The position numbers were made by a program, and so were the translations under genes. From contig NC_133472.1 in NCBI RefSeq assembly GCF_025370935.1, positions 36,784,884-36,848,883 of the forward strand: a stretch of 64,000 nt of DNA, given 5' to 3'. The DNA comes from Choristoneura fumiferana. Its lineage: Eukaryota; Arthropoda; Insecta; Lepidoptera; Tortricidae. This document shows, in pieces, positions 43,496 through 55,913 of this stretch (the first letter of the stretch is position 1; each line of letters opens with the position of its first letter). Below the pieces are notes generated by a model, which saw nothing but the letters and a program-made list of their open reading frames with translations, made no database searches and was not told where the DNA came from.

Positions 43496-44868
43496 CATTC
43501 TCTTTTCTCCATTTACCCAGAAAATGTACCTAATTAAATTTGTAATTCGAACATCAATTTTGACGATCAAAGGATAATAGACCTAAATAAGAGAAATAAA
43601 ATTGATTTTATGTAGGTAGTTAACAAATAAAGAAAAAAATGATAAGTACCATACGATTACTAACATAAATAATTAACTCATAAGTTATTCAAACATTCAA
43701 AATATCAACGAAACATTATAAATATGTTAATTTTCTATTCTTGGTTAATACTTTTCTCGATTTTATACGATCGATATACCTACATTTTAAAGATGTTTGG
43801 TAGCAACTTAATAAAAAAGGTCTTGAGGGTCACTTATTGTTATAATAATTATATTTTTTTATAATAGTTGTCTGTATGATTTTTTCTCTGTGTGTGATGT
43901 TGTATTTTTTTCTAAAAACAAAATCGTTTTTTTTTATTAAAAATGTATTTATATTAGATTCGAGTCATTGTCTCTCAATGTTAATAACTCAACGTGTCAA
44001 TTTTACGCAACAGCTAGCTAAAACAAAAAGTATAAATAATAATAATAATAATCCTTTCTCATGGGAAGTTGCGTATGTTAAAATGTACATAAATTTGAAA
44101 TAAGTAAGTTAAGTGTTTAAATATCACTTGTTAGACATCTCGGATACATACCAAACAACACTGACAATGTTAACATAACATTTTTGTGCAGAAACAAAAA
44201 GTGTTTCGAAAATGTGACCCTTACCTTTCACTTTTACTTAATTTTTGCGACACTAGCAACCTAGAGGAACAAAAGAGATCCCTGACACGGGCGATACCTT
44301 ATCTCAATGCTTCATAATTGCTTCCAGAGGGATCGTCTAACGCTATCAATAAAAGATCCCTACTTAATTGTTGTGACAGATAGGAATAAGCCTAGGCCAT
44401 ATTTTGCCTCGGCAAAACGAGAACAATGAACAAAAAAGTGACACGGAAATTAAAAGGGAAAACAAAGGCAAATAGGCCGTGAAAAAGGAAGCTGCCGCAG
44501 ACGCCAGCTATTTAGTTTAACGTCGAGTACTTTCCGGCTACGGCCGTGTTGTTGCTCGAAGGATTCTGTACCTAATTTAAACCTTAAGTTACTATTAAAT
44601 TCAACAACAATTGTCTCATGACAAAATACAGCACCTTGTGAGTAAAATAATCATAATATTGGTTCAAAATTTAGACTCGTATGGAGATTTGGTGCAGACC
44701 CAAAGTCATCCAAATCCACCTCCACGGGTTGCTGCTAAACGTGCAATAGCGACGGTTATGTCACGGCAGGTGGTGGACAAAACAGCCATAGCTTAGGCAT
44801 TCTGTTACGAGTAGTTTAAAGAAAGCATTCAATATTAAAGCTGGTTTATTTTTCTCAAAAAAAAATCT

Positions 44869-45520
44869 TTTTAGGGTTCCGGAGCCAAAATGGGAAAAAC
44901 GGAACCGTTATAGTGTCGCCATGTCTGTCTGTCTGTCTGTCCGTCCGTCCGCGGCTTTGCTCAGGGACTATCAATGCTAGGAAGCTGTAATTTTGCACGG
45001 ATATATATGTAAACTATGCCGACCAAATGGTACAATAAAAAAACTCAATAAAAATTTTTTTTAGGGTACCTCCCATAGACGTAAAGTGGGGGTGATTTTT
45101 TTTTCACATTCAACCATATCGTGTGGGGTACCGTTGGATAGTTATTTTAAAACCATTAAGGGTTTGTTAAGACGATTTTTCGATTCATTGATTTTTTTGC
45201 GAAATATTAGACTTTAAAGTGCAAATTTGCATTAAAATCGAGCGTCCCCCCCTAAAATCTAAACCGGTGGGTGGAAAAATTTGAAAAAATTCAGGATGGT
45301 AGTAATTATATCAAACTTTCAAGGAAAACTATAACGGCGAGGTTTGCTTGAGAATTATTAGTAGTTTTACTCTTAAATAGCAGCCTAAAGTATAAAATAT
45401 ACCAAAACTTGGAAGATTCCGTATAAAATACGAAATCCTTAGAAAAATATTACTTAACTTTTTCGTAATGGCTACGGAACCCTATTTTGGGCGTGTCCGA
45501 CACGCTCTTGGCCGGTTTTT
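44869..45520 (+). mobile_element. Helentron-like repeat, family 1, copy D
   Basis: TTAGGGTTCCGGAGCC start, TCTGTCTGTCTGTCTGTCCG run, GGCTACGGAACCCTA, hairpin GCGTGTCCGACACGC, CTTGGCCGGTTTTT end. The cleanest full copy in the window. Confidence 0.75.
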
Positions 45521-45879
45521 CTTTAAGTCTTGAACAACATCACTCTGATAGATTTTCGATATATTTATTTCCGAATAATCATAAGATCACATATAAAATA
45601 ACAGTAATAAAACTGGCGATGAAATCTTTTAAACTACATGTACCAGAAGCATTTTATTCATTAAATTTAATATTTATTTGAATCACAGAAGTCAGGGTAT
45701 TCCATACGTTAAACAGCATTTTGGCTCCTGTTCAAAGCCTTAATATTTCATCTTCGCGAGATTTTCTTATTATAACAAACAAATTTATATTGACTGCTTG
45801 ATATAACTGATTGCAAATAAAAGTGCGTTTTAATTTTTGAATGGAACACATGATGTTATGAAAAACGAGTATCATGTAG
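45521..45879. other. Unrecognised stretch
   Basis: AT-rich intron sequence with no matched repeat. Confidence 0.4.
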
Positions 45880-45995
45880 TTAGCATGAGATCTGATAGCA
45901 ACTTTAAGGCGAAAATAGATAGATCCCAGTGACCTTCTGTATATAATTGAACATAGTCAGCGCTTCCAGTGCTCACTATTTTCGGCCCCGTTCTT
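45880..45995 (+). repeat. Diverged dispersed repeat, copy 2
   Basis: AAGGCGAAAATAG, TCCCAGTGACCTTCTGTATA, GTGCTCACTATTTTCGGCCC. Pairs with 43385-43495. Confidence 0.45.
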
Positions 45996-46209
45996 TCACA
46001 TTAAAATTTAACATGTATTTTGAAAAGTGAATCATAATGCGCCTGGAGGTTAAAATAAAGCGCGCATTGATTGAATTATTAATTAAACGAAAGCCATTTA
46101 AATAAGGACCAAGTACTTTAGTACTCTACAAAGTTTACATGCCAATTCATTCATGATTTTTTTTATAAGGCAGTCTCGGCTGATGGCTTCGAGGCAGACT
46201 TATATTATA

Positions 46210-46297
46210 TACTCAGCGGCAAAAAATTTGGTCCACCCTTCATACAAAATTACCAATTCTGCATACATTTGAGGGTCAGATTTTTTGCCGCTCAGTA
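46210..46297. mobile_element. Very small MITE
   Basis: Starts TACTCAGCGGCAAAAAATTT and ends ATTTTTTGCCGCTCAGTA. About 88 bp, flanked by TA/AT, mariner-like. Inner words GTCCACCCTT and AGGGT also pair. Confidence 0.65.
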
Positions 46298-47029
46298 TAT
46301 TTAAGACCTTGAATGTCTAAGCTACAACATGGTGTCTGGCCTACAGGTCATTAATAATGAGGATGAGAGATTACCCCAAAGATGTCAGTCCAGCATTTCC
46401 GTAAAGATTTTCTTTGTTCTCAAAAATAATGTAATTACTAACTACCAAAAAAAAAACCGGATGGCTATATACTTGTACCTATCAATGCGGCCAACGAGAC
46501 TCTTGTGGATTTGGGTTATTTCTAAGTAATTTTGGGATGGTTAATGGCCCTTACTTTTGTCCATGATGAGATAGATAATCTTGCAATCGGATTTCGTACT
46601 ACAATAATAATGTTTAATAGACTTTGTCCAAATTTCAACCCGTCATCGTAAAAAATTGTATTTTAGCTATTCACCAGAAATATAAGTAGTGTTAAAGGTA
46701 CTTACAATATAGTTTCAACATTAATTATGAGTTCAAACAATTTAGGCATAAAATTTAATTAATTTTTTGGCAGGTTAAGCCTTATACGCTGTTGACTGTA
46801 CTCCAGTATTTTAATAAAGGTACATTAAGAACGGAAGGTAAATTGATGGTTATTAAATTACTTGGTAGGCCGGGTGAAAAGCTACTATTTGAGGACGGTT
46901 TCGGCTAACACAGTGTTCAAAATGTGCAGGCCGATACAGAAAAAAATATTTACATGTTCTATGTAATGTAGTAGATATTTTTTGGTTATGAATAGTTCTT
47001 ATTCCGTACCCAGGATACTAGTTTTTACT

Positions 47030-47215
47030 GTTTTTTTTTAATCATAACTTTAATAGTTTATCGTGATAAAAAGTCGAACATTCAGATTAAACTGAATAAT
47101 ATGCAAATTTTCACTATCGAAAATACAAACTGGGACATAGATGCACAGAAAAACCAGAAAAAGAGACCAGCGCTGGGAATCGAACCCAGGTCCGATTTGT
47201 AATAAAAAAAAATAC
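47030..47215 (-). repeat. Truncated tRNA-related SINE
   Basis: On the minus strand CTGGGTTCGATTCCCAGCGC matches a pol III B box (GGTTCGATTCC) inside a tRNA-like T-arm. The body then continues to an A/T-rich end near 47030. The A box is missing, so the 5' end is truncated. A different family from the SINE at 59657. Confidence 0.55.
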
Positions 47216-48589
47216 ATAAAGACTCCAAATAACCAATCATAAATTTTCACTTGTGTCGAGTGATCCCTAAATAGGTCCCCAATTAGAAATAAGTGTGATG
47301 GAACTAATAATTACTAATAATTTAAGGAGTTATAAGTATTTTTTATTGAATTAGAAGTGATATAGCTATCTATAAATCGTTTGTTTGGTCATCAATGCAC
47401 AGATTACAAAATTATAAATAGCCCAACCTAAAACCTCTCAACGAGGCAACTAGAACAACTTCCATTATTTAGCAAGCAAGAAAATTTATATTGTAAAGCA
47501 AAGCGTTAGTTCGTCGGCTTATAAATAGAATTACGTGTCAAAAGACGGCCCTCTTAGAACGAGTTTGCAATACTTTGTTACAGCATTTTGAGAGTAAAAA
47601 AGACAAAGTCCTTAGAGAAAATTTATCAACTTTATGACCTTCTATGAAGCTCGTGTCGAGTCGAGACTTATCTTAATTTATTATTTGTACTGAAATAACT
47701 GAAATTATTATCTTGAATATTAGAGCTGTTTGATCATAACGAGTAATCAGGGTAAATGTGCGAAAAGAGACTTGCTGCCTTCGTTCGTTCATCCGTGTAA
47801 CAACGCGCTCACTAGGTCCCCGGGGTGCGTTTACTGTTACAGTGGCCTGACTACTGTTGTACATTTTTAACAGAGCTCCGCAACCGAAAGCAGGCTTAAT
47901 GTCCTTCATCATTTGCTAGAGGTTAAAAAATTAAGATAATCCTAATAAAAAAAAACTGAACAAATCCGAGTTAATCGCGTGGAGAGGATCATGTGCTTTT
48001 TAGACATTAGGTACGGACTTTAAATTGGCTTTTCTGTAACTTATAGGTAGAAGACTATTTTTCGTTAAGTTTTAAGTCATTGAAATATAATTAACAATAA
48101 AATAAATTTGTTAATACAGCATAACACAGTCCAAATCAAAATAAATCAATACCTGATACTAAAAAAACAATTATACAATAAAAAATACAAAATGTCAAAA
48201 AAACCTAAATGAAAAAAACTATAATCATAATATTAATAATATTTCATTTAGTTTTCAATATTTTGGGCACAGTAGTTTTCTAAATACTAACTTAAATTCT
48301 CTTTATCTTAAAATTATATAACAACAAAATATAATAAAAGAATAAGATATATAAAAAAATATAAAGATCACTTTATAATAGTTTATTCATTTACCACTCA
48401 AAAGTAGTTCACATTTGAAAAATATTTTTTTTACGTAGTACGTTCGCTTTTGGGTCACCGACTTACTATGTGTTCTAATTTTCAACTCAATAAGTTCAGT
48501 AATTTCGGATCACATTGACTGAGATGGACAAACACGCTAGTGATGCTGTGTTTTTCCTATTGAAGCACGTAGTCCTAAAATCATAACAT

Positions 48590-48812
48590 CCATACTAATA
48601 AATATTATAAATGCGAAAGTGTGTTTGTATGTTTGTCCGTCTTTCACGCCGTAACAGAGAGACGGATAGACGTGATTTTTGGTATAGAGATATTTTATGG
48701 GCCCGAGAGTGACATAGGCTACTTTTTATCCCGGAAAAATGCACAGTTCCTGAGGGAACAGCGCGCGATAACCGAATACCACGCGGGCGAAGCCGCGGGA
48801 AAAATCTAGTAA
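48590..48812 (-). repeat. CCCGCGG-type repeat, minus orientation
   Basis: CATACTAATAAATATTATAA, GCGAAAGTGTGTTTGTATGT at the 3' end, and ACGCGGGCGAAGCCGCGGGA at the 5' end. The open frames on both strands inside it are not genes. Confidence 0.75.
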
Positions 48813-49164
48813 TGTATATGTTTAACATACATGTTTCAAACTAAGTTTAAACTGACTTAGATTGAGGAGTTCCCTCAGTCGTAAAGAGAAATAATGGGCC
48901 TTAAAGCGATGTTTTAAAGGCGTATTTACTCCAAAAGCAGTTATCACATTATTAGTAATAGACGATATAAAATAAAATTAAAGAAAAGACAGCACCTACT
49001 ACGACAGGTGACTAGCACGTTTACCATAATGATTAATGTTATTTATTAAGTAAGAAAGTGTAAATGGGTACATGGGTCACCCTGCTCTAATTTGATTTGT
49101 CTAGTTTTTTACTTCACTGAGATAGTCCATCTACTTTGTCTTTAACCGCCGACGCAAAAAGAGG

Positions 49165-49320
49165 GAAGTTATAAGTTTGACCGCTATGTGTGTCTGTCTG
49201 TGGCACCGTAGCACTAAAACGGGTGGACCGATTTGAATGCGGTTTTTTTTTTGAAAGCAGGTTTCTAGCAGCGGTTTTGAGATATTGAACTTTGAAGTGG
49301 CAATGTCGTGGGTTTTCCAA
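49165..49320 (+). repeat. Fragment with GTGTGTCTGTCTGTGGCACC
   Basis: A short GTCT-containing segment followed by AAAACGGGTGGACCGATTTG, of a type seen in lepidopteran Helentron-like repeats, though not of the two families described here. Confidence 0.4.
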
Positions 49321-49859
49321 CTTTTTGTTGGTTAGGTTAGGTTATGTATTAAAGTAAATTAGCATAAGCTTGTTTACAAATATGTAGGTATTACTTTGTT
49401 ATTTACGTAAATATTTTCTTTCTTAAAACGTTAAACGAGAACCAAGATTTTCCAATTTGCATCGTCTTAATAACCAATTCATTTTAACAGTTTCAACAGA
49501 TATCGATATTGACATCGGCTCGATCGTTTCCCTTCTCCCCGTTGTAATTGCACCCTAATGCAATTACCCTAAAAGCCTGTCAGTGGAGCTAAATTTAATG
49601 AACTTGAAAATAAAGTGAACGTCCGATTTAATCCGTCTCGATTTCAGTAGGTACTCCTAGAACGTAGACACATGGTAATGTAAAACTGCTTTCAAGATTG
49701 TGTTTGAAAAAAAATATAATATATTATTTTGCGAAATTGCGTTGTCTTTATGTCTGTCCAACTGTAACCTCTTCATGCTTAGCTTAAGCCGCTAATGCAC
49801 ATGCACACGTCACGAAATGGTCTCAATGAGAAAAAATTGCCGGTCTTTCGAACGGCGCT

Positions 49860-50195
49860 GACCATCAGTGGATCTAGTGGGGCTGAAATCTTTGTTAGAT
49901 TCTTAATGAATCTGTGTAAATATATTCAGTGGGATTAATAAAGTCACTTAATCCATTGTTATGGATATCAATGGAACCAGTAGGAAAAATCTGTATAGAT
50001 CCATGCTCGAGCATATCAATAGATCTACTCGTAATTATAAAAAATATTCTCTTCAGATCCATTTGTAGCGACAAGAAGTATTGGTGTATCAAATGATAAA
50101 TAAAATCTCATTAGAACCACGGTTTAATAAGAATGATCTAGTTGGAAAATAAAATCTCAGTAAATCCATAATGGATCTTAAGAAATAGGAGCGAG
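49860..50195. repeat. Quasi-periodic array, AATCT...GATCCAT words
   Basis: Repeated but inexact words: GGATCTAGTGGG, GAATCTGTGTAAAT, AAATCTGTATAGATCCATG, AAAATCTCATTAGAACC, AAAATCTCAGTAAATCCAT, AATGGATCTTAAG. Similar in style to the arms at 36270-36655 and 52301-53315 but with different words. Confidence 0.55.
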
Positions 50196-50465
50196 TCCAA
50201 ATTTTTGAACGTAACCCATAGAAACTAATGGTTTTCTTAACTACTATTGATAATATTATCACGTATCAAGCTATCGATTCGATGGTCTGGATATAACAGT
50301 AAGAATATCGATGTTCAACTATCAATCAGCAACACTGTAATAAGCTAAGCTACCCTAGCTGCGATCAAAAAAAAGCAATCGGGCAAGTGGGCTACCTTAT
50401 GGTAAGCCATATCGCTCTATGGCAATTTACTTAGTAGATATATTGAACATAATTTTTCCTTCCAG

Positions 50466-50593
50466 TCTGCAACCAGTTCGCACGCGGCGTGTTTGCCATG
50501 CTGGGCGCAGTGACGCCAGAATCGTTCGACACGCTTCATTCCTACACAAACACTTTCCAGATGCCCTTCGTTACGCCCTGGTTTCCTGAGAAG
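50466..50593 (+). CDS. GluRIA: Ionotropic glutamate receptor (AMPA type), coding exon 3
   Basis: Acceptor TTTTCCTTCCAG, donor GTATGG at 50594. It encodes CNQFARGVFAMLGAV, TPESFDTLHSYTNTFQ and MPFVTPWFPEK, a very conserved part of the amino-terminal domain of insect AMPA-type receptors. 128 nt; the joined coding sequence is in phase 0 at its end (127 codons). Confidence 0.94.
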
Positions 50594-51228
50594 GTATGGT
50601 TTTTACATATTACCTTTTTTTAATATCGAAAACTGTTGTATTTCAAATTCATTTCCCGAGTGTCGACTGCTTTGTAGACAGGTTTTGAAACGCGGACCAA
50701 GAACACCGCTTTAGCACTGGTATTTTCGATCTAGCTTCAAGCACTAGTACCAAAAGTGTCGTTCCTAAAGCGGTATATGTTTATCGGTATTTTTAGTATC
50801 GTTTCAAGCCCTGTTTGCAGGATGTCTGAATATTACTTAAACATCAAGTTCAAAACCATTTTGTCTAATTCAGTGATGAAAACTGTTCTGCAAACAAAGT
50901 GTTTTCAGTTTAATCCATGTCTCGATGACAGCAAAAGCTAGCTAACAATAAGATTACTTGTTTAAGGATAGATATATCGGGGGTAAATGTGTAGATGGAT
51001 ACAGGGCGGTGGCAGTGCTGTCTACCCCCTGGCAAAGTTTTTGAATGCGCGTTGCAAGGTTCTATTTATGATCGACTATGCAATCAGCTGTCACGCACAA
51101 CACGGATTTCGCCTCGGTTGTAGCACAACCAGTAATTTGCTTAGTTACTCGGCCCAGATTATACCTGAAGTCGACGGTGGGGAGCAGTTTGACCCCGCTT
51201 ATTTTGATTTTCGCAAAGCTTTTGATGA

Positions 51229-52214
51229 AAATCGGTCAAGTGCGAGTGCGAGCGACTCGCGCATGAAGGGTTCCGCACCTTCGTACAATGTTTTAAAAAC
51301 AAATAGTTCAGTAATAATTTTTTGTAAAAAATCTAATACAAGCTTTTTTGTTGGCGGTACTTTTTTCCCGAATCAAATGAGACCAAAATCGATGCGGTCG
51401 TGTCGTTTTTTATTACAGAGTAGGTATGGCCAACATCTAAATTTTATTCATCATCACATCAGATCAGCTCTACGTCATAATAATATTGCTTTGTCATCGG
51501 ATTTATACATGCATGCAAAATTTCAGCTCAATCGGTTGAAGATATCCACTTCAAATTTAAGTTGAAATATTTAATATTATTAAATTATTTAATTCCACCT
51601 TAACAAACATAATTAGTTACATTACATTACAAGTTAATAAAATCATATCACCAAAATATAAGCACTAGGTGCACGTATTTTGAATAAAGAACAATTTTAA
51701 ATTCTCATCCTCTTTGGCTGTCGCCCTGTCGGAGGCTGAATAGCGCCTTAGAATCTAGCCATGCGCAAAAAAAAAATTTGGCTGAACGCAGTTATTCGGC
51801 CGAACGGCGCGTACTTATTATGAATTAGTGAATAAATCTTAACCTGATTTTAAATTTTGACCTTGTAAATAAATAGTGTTACTCAGTTTGAATTATAACG
51901 GACATTTTTTAGTGTGAAAAACATTCAATACAGGGGCTGTGAGTGCTTTATTGAAGTTGGCTTTTGTGAAGTGTGTGTAGTGTGTGTCGGAGGTTTGTGG
52001 ATCATAAATTGTTATTTAGTCTTAATGCTGCACAAAAAAATAAACCACGGTCTTAGAGACAATTATTATAATTATCGAAGGTTTTATAAAATAGCACTAA
52101 TAAAATCGCAAATTAATAAGTAGTTAAACTTTAAACAACATAGGGTCACGGGCGTTGCCCCTAGCAACTGACGGCCGTCATCTTGGCAGCCTAGCAATCA
52201 AAAACCGCTGAATG
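51229..52214 (-). mobile_element. Helentron-like family 2 insertion, minus orientation
   Basis: On the plus strand it opens CGGTCAAGTGCGAGTGCGAG and GAAGGGTTCCGCACC (the family 2 tail reversed), contains CAGCTCAATCGGTTGAAGAT as in 18180-18210 reversed, and ends with GCCTAGCAATCAAAAACCGC like 17240-17290 reversed. The right boundary is approximate. 51600-52140 is unmatched. Confidence 0.55.
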
Positions 52215-52300
52215 AAAAACTAGCCAACGTGGGCTTTACTCCCCACCTGTTAAAGTTCTTTGTAAGCTACATGACAGATAAACGTCAGTATGTCGAGTAC

Positions 52301-53315
52301 GGTGACCTGTCGTTTTGCCGAGTTTCATTACGTAGATTTTCGTTTCGCAGACAACTGTTGGCAGATTTTTCTTTTGGCCGAGCAACGTTTGGTATAATTT
52401 CGTTACGCCTATTATTCGTTTCGCCGAGTAGTCGGTAGGAAGAATAGCGATAAGCAGATTTACGTTTAGTAGATTGTTTGTTTCGTAATTGTTTCAGTTA
52501 ACCGAACAACTGTTCGTCGAGACACGATAAGCAGAGTTATCACATGGCATTCATATTGTTAAGTAGATTTAATGTTCAGTCGATTTTTGTTTCGTAATCT
52601 GCGTAGATAAAATCGGCCAATTTTATCTGAGTTGACTATATAAATATACTAGCTTTTATCAAAATGAAGTTAGGTGTGACGACGAGCGTTAGCGAGGAGG
52701 AGTGTTAGGTAGAATTGCGACCAACAACGCACGAGCCGAGCGAGCGAAGCGAGCGTGCCGCGGTAGCGGCCGGCGAAGTGCCAGAACCGAACTGCTAGCA
52801 TCGCGACTTGGTTTGTTTAAACTCCAATGTAAAATAAATACAAATGATGGTCAAAAATACGTTTATTACTTGCGTTATACGTTTGAAACTTGTGAGGGTA
52901 CATGAAAAAATCATAAAGAATGCGCGGTTAGCACGGCGTGTAAAAATGCCAATAAGGCCATAGTGTAATCCACACATATTCACGGTATTGAATGCCAGTC
53001 CCCATGCGAAACGAAAAGATGCGAAAAGTTGATATGCGCACTGAATAATAGTTCAACCGTTACAAAAGCGAAAGGTTGTTCGACCAAATGTGCAAAATGT
53101 GTAGTGATTAATAGGCTAAACGAATTTCTGTAAATAGTTGTACGGCTTACTGACTCATATGCCAAGTAAATAGTCTGCTAAAGGTTGAGTTACGAAATGT
53201 TAGTCTGCGAAACAATACATCTGCGTACAAATTCATCGGCGTACCGTTACTCGGCGAAACGTTGTCTGCCAATCAATAATCTGCCTAAAAATAGTCGGCG
53301 AATCATTAGGTAACC
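52301..53315. mobile_element. Foldback element with quasi-periodic arms and 9-bp target duplication (MULE-like)
   Basis: Bounded by GTCGAGTAC at 52292-52300 and 53316-53324. Ends GGTGACCT and AGGTAACC. Each arm, read inward, is a string of GC(C/A)GA words about 15-16 nt apart (GCCGAGTTTC, CGCAGACAAC, GGCAGATTTT, GGCCGAGCAA on the left; the right arm gives the same words on the minus strand). The GC-rich centre (52680-52800) has CGAGCGAAGCGAGCG. No transposase. A 9-bp duplication and long inverted arms fit a non-autonomous Mutator-like element. Confidence 0.75.
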
Positions 53316-54311
53316 GTCGAGTACGCTAGTTATAGGTCAGAACCTTATTTTGTAATGTCGGGAGTAAGTCAAGGGAATACAACCTGGGCCCGCTTGAATT
53401 TATTATTATGGTCAATGAGCCTCATGTGATTAAGAATTCAGACTGTTTACTGTTTATTTAGACACAGACATAACTTTATTTCGACATCAAACAAAAAAAT
53501 TAACCAAAATATACCTACCTATTAAGAGTGCGATAGACTGTGAGAAACTTCAGTGCGATATAAACAGAGTTGTTTCATGGAGTAAAGCAAATAAGCTGTA
53601 CTTTAATACAACGAAGTGCTTGGCTTTTACTTTTACGCGATTACAAAATCCTAATAATCCACGATTACAGAATTGACGATGTGAAATTACAAAGGGTAAC
53701 GAATATTAGATTTAGGAGTCACATTGGATCTAAGACTTCGGGACCACATCATCAAATCAATATTTGCAAAAAGCCTATAGAGTGCTAGGATTTGTACTTA
53801 ATCGTTCCTATAAGTTCACCAATATCAATGCAATTATCGCTTTATATAATGCATTTGTGCGTAGTGTCCTTGAGTGTAATGCAGTCACATGGGCGCGACA
53901 TGAAGCAAAATATCAGCTGATGATTGAGCGAATTCAGAACAAGTTTATTAGGACCTTGTTTTTGACGATGTATGGAGTATATCCATTCTACCCACTATTG
54001 TATCCAAATTTATTTGTGCTGGGAATGGTGGTGGGCTACAACGATTTGCGAGTCCATAGAGAGCTATGTGTGGTAAAGTATGTGTTCAAATTAATAAGGG
54101 GTAAAATACACAATAGCCGGGTATTGAGTATCATCAACATTAGCTTGCCTGATAGGTGCGTATGGCGTCGTGGTTGGCCGCGCCTGCTGGCTCCGGATGG
54201 CGCCGATGAGGCGTGCGTTCCGCGCCCTCAACCTAATAGCCGAATGCATTTACTTGTTCTTGTGTCCTCTGAATGAATTCACTAAGTCTGCATTATTTAT
54301 AATTTATCATA

Positions 54312-54482
54312 AGAGGAATTACATTTGAAATTTACCACGAGCTTTGCGGTGAAGGAAAACATCGTGAGGAAACCTGCACAAATCTGCGAAGCAATTCAAT
54401 GGTGTGTATGAAGTTCCCGCGTGGGAACTATGGCCCAAGCCCTCTTGTCCTGCCCAGCAGTGGGACGTATATAGGCTGGGAT
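54312..54482 (+). repeat. SINE 3' fragment
   Basis: GAGGAATTACATTTGAAATT, GCTTTGCGGTGAAGGAAAAC, AAGTTCCCGCGTGGGAACTA, AGTGGGACGTATATAGGCTG. Lacks the tRNA-like head and has an internal deletion relative to 59657-59967. Confidence 0.75.
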
Positions 54483-55597
54483 ATAAGAGGAATGATTTAG
54501 ATGTATAATGTAGTAGTATAATGAAAATTAGTTACACTATTGTCTTAGGTTACCTAATATGCACTTACCTATAAAAACAGTTGTAAGCGAAGAAATAAAT
54601 TTAATAAATAAGTACATATATTTTTCTCGGCCCTATTCGCACTATTTGAGAATTTTCGAGACTTACTTGAAGTTAGCTACCTACCGGTAATATTTGAAAG
54701 CTCTAATTACAAGCGATAGAAGTTTTTAGGACAATAGCCTATTTTTAACAAATCGGTCCATTGGTTAAAAATATACAGTTTTTTTTCTTAAAACTCTTGC
54801 TAAAAATTGGCTATATCCGTATTTATTTATTTAATCGTATGGCATAGAAGAAGGATGTACAAACTTGCTTTTTGCCAAATTTGATAATATTTAGGCATAT
54901 CATTCCTGCGATTTTACAGTGAAGAGGTGTAAACATAGACAAAGAGTCTCGGGACTTTCCGTAATGTCATGTGCAACCGCTGAGTCTAGAGACATGAGAT
55001 TTTTACAGGTTTTCTTCTTGCAACGTAAACGAACACAACGATGCTATTTTACGAATTCTCAAGAGAAATAAAATCCCGGAATTTCAATTCTACAGACAGA
55101 TGTATTAGTTTGCGCCAAGCATCGGGTAAAAGCTAGCTTAAAATAATAATGACTGTCCGCACTAATGTTTTTTTTCTCTTTATACCTACTAAGGCCGTTT
55201 CTACCCGCTGACAGCGTTTGACGAGTATAAATTAAATGGCTAAAGGACAATCGACTTTGAGGGGCCCCTTTGCATTCGCTGGCAGTCATTACTCTGATTT
55301 AATTTAGCTTGGCATTGACATAAAAAAAGATTTATTGGGATTAAGTACCATTGATTATTATTTCTTTTGTGGAAGCGAATCTGAGTAATGATTGTTGTTG
55401 AAGAATTTCTGAGACATTTGCCATTTCGGGTTCCGTGCTTTTACAGGATGTTTTCATTGTGTGGTTTTACATGGAAACCATATAAATCAAAACCTATAGG
55501 GTTCAGTTAACCAATCTGATTCCTACCTAGGCCACCATGAAACCTTCTTAGTTAAACAAGATTCTACGGTGGCGTAGGAATCGAATTAGTTGACTGT

Positions 55598-55683
55598 ACC
55601 CAAATGGTTGTCTGGAAGAGATCGCTTTTAAGCGATTTGTGGTGAGCATTAAATAATAGGTATTTATATTGTATTGTATTGTA
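55598..55683 (+). repeat. Retroelement 3' tail with hairpin and (TATTG)n
   Basis: CCCAAATGGTTGTCTGGAAG, ATCGCTTTTAAGCGAT, TTGTATTGTATTGTA. Shortened copy of 25128-25262. Confidence 0.65.
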
Positions 55684-55913
55684 CTACTTTCTATCAAAAT
55701 AGCAGCAAACCATAAGGCCTTACAATACAAGTATAAGGATAGTCCAAAAGTCACTGATTTTGAATTGAAAATCTTGTTTTTCACAGAATTTCCATGAAGT
55801 ACAAAATTATGTTTTGCTGTCTTTTAAATTTGCACAGAACCCTTGGTGCAGGAGTGTAACTCTAATCCAGTTTTACCTTTGAAATTATTTAATGCTAAGG
55901 TGGCTTTTATCAG

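Larger units (their letters stand above)
36154..50465 (+). other. Intron 2 (14.3 kb)
   Basis: Donor GTAAGTATT, acceptor TTTTTCCTTCCAG. Apart from the listed elements these parts hold nothing I recognise: 36886-37380, 39116-40398, 43011-43384, 43496-44868, 46298-47029, 47216-48589, 48813-49164, 49321-49859 and 50196-50465. No host exon seen between exons 2 and 3. Confidence 0.8.
50987..54280 (+). pseudogene. LINE reverse-transcriptase remnant split by two insertions
   Basis: Pieces of one reverse transcriptase occur in order. 50987-51228: GSAVYPLAKFL, AQHGFRLGCSTTSNLL and AYFDFRKAFDE (catalytic Asp region). 52215-52300: KLANVGFTPHLLKFFVSYM and DKRQYVEY. 53325-53460: SGVSQG then, after a frame change, NLGPLEFIIMVNE. 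53710-54276: LGVTLDLRLRDH then the thumb-like SYKFTNINAIIALYNAFVRS and LIRGKIHNSR. Insert 1 is Helentron-like (51229-52214); insert 2 is the foldback element 52301-53315. Removing insert 2 and one target copy gives an uninterrupted reading across the site. The YxDD box lies near 53460 but is not intact. Dead; clade undetermined. Confidence 0.75.
50594..55913 (+). other. Intron 3 (5.3 kb)
   Basis: Donor GTATGG, acceptor TGGCTTTTATCAG. Mostly occupied by the interrupted reverse-transcriptase remnant and its inserts. 50594-50986, 54483-55597 and 55684-55913 hold nothing recognised. Confidence 0.8.

Noticed and set aside
52301..53315. CRISPR-like array
   Set aside because: The words are inexact, spacing is 15-16 nt, the arms are mirrored and the genome is eukaryotic.
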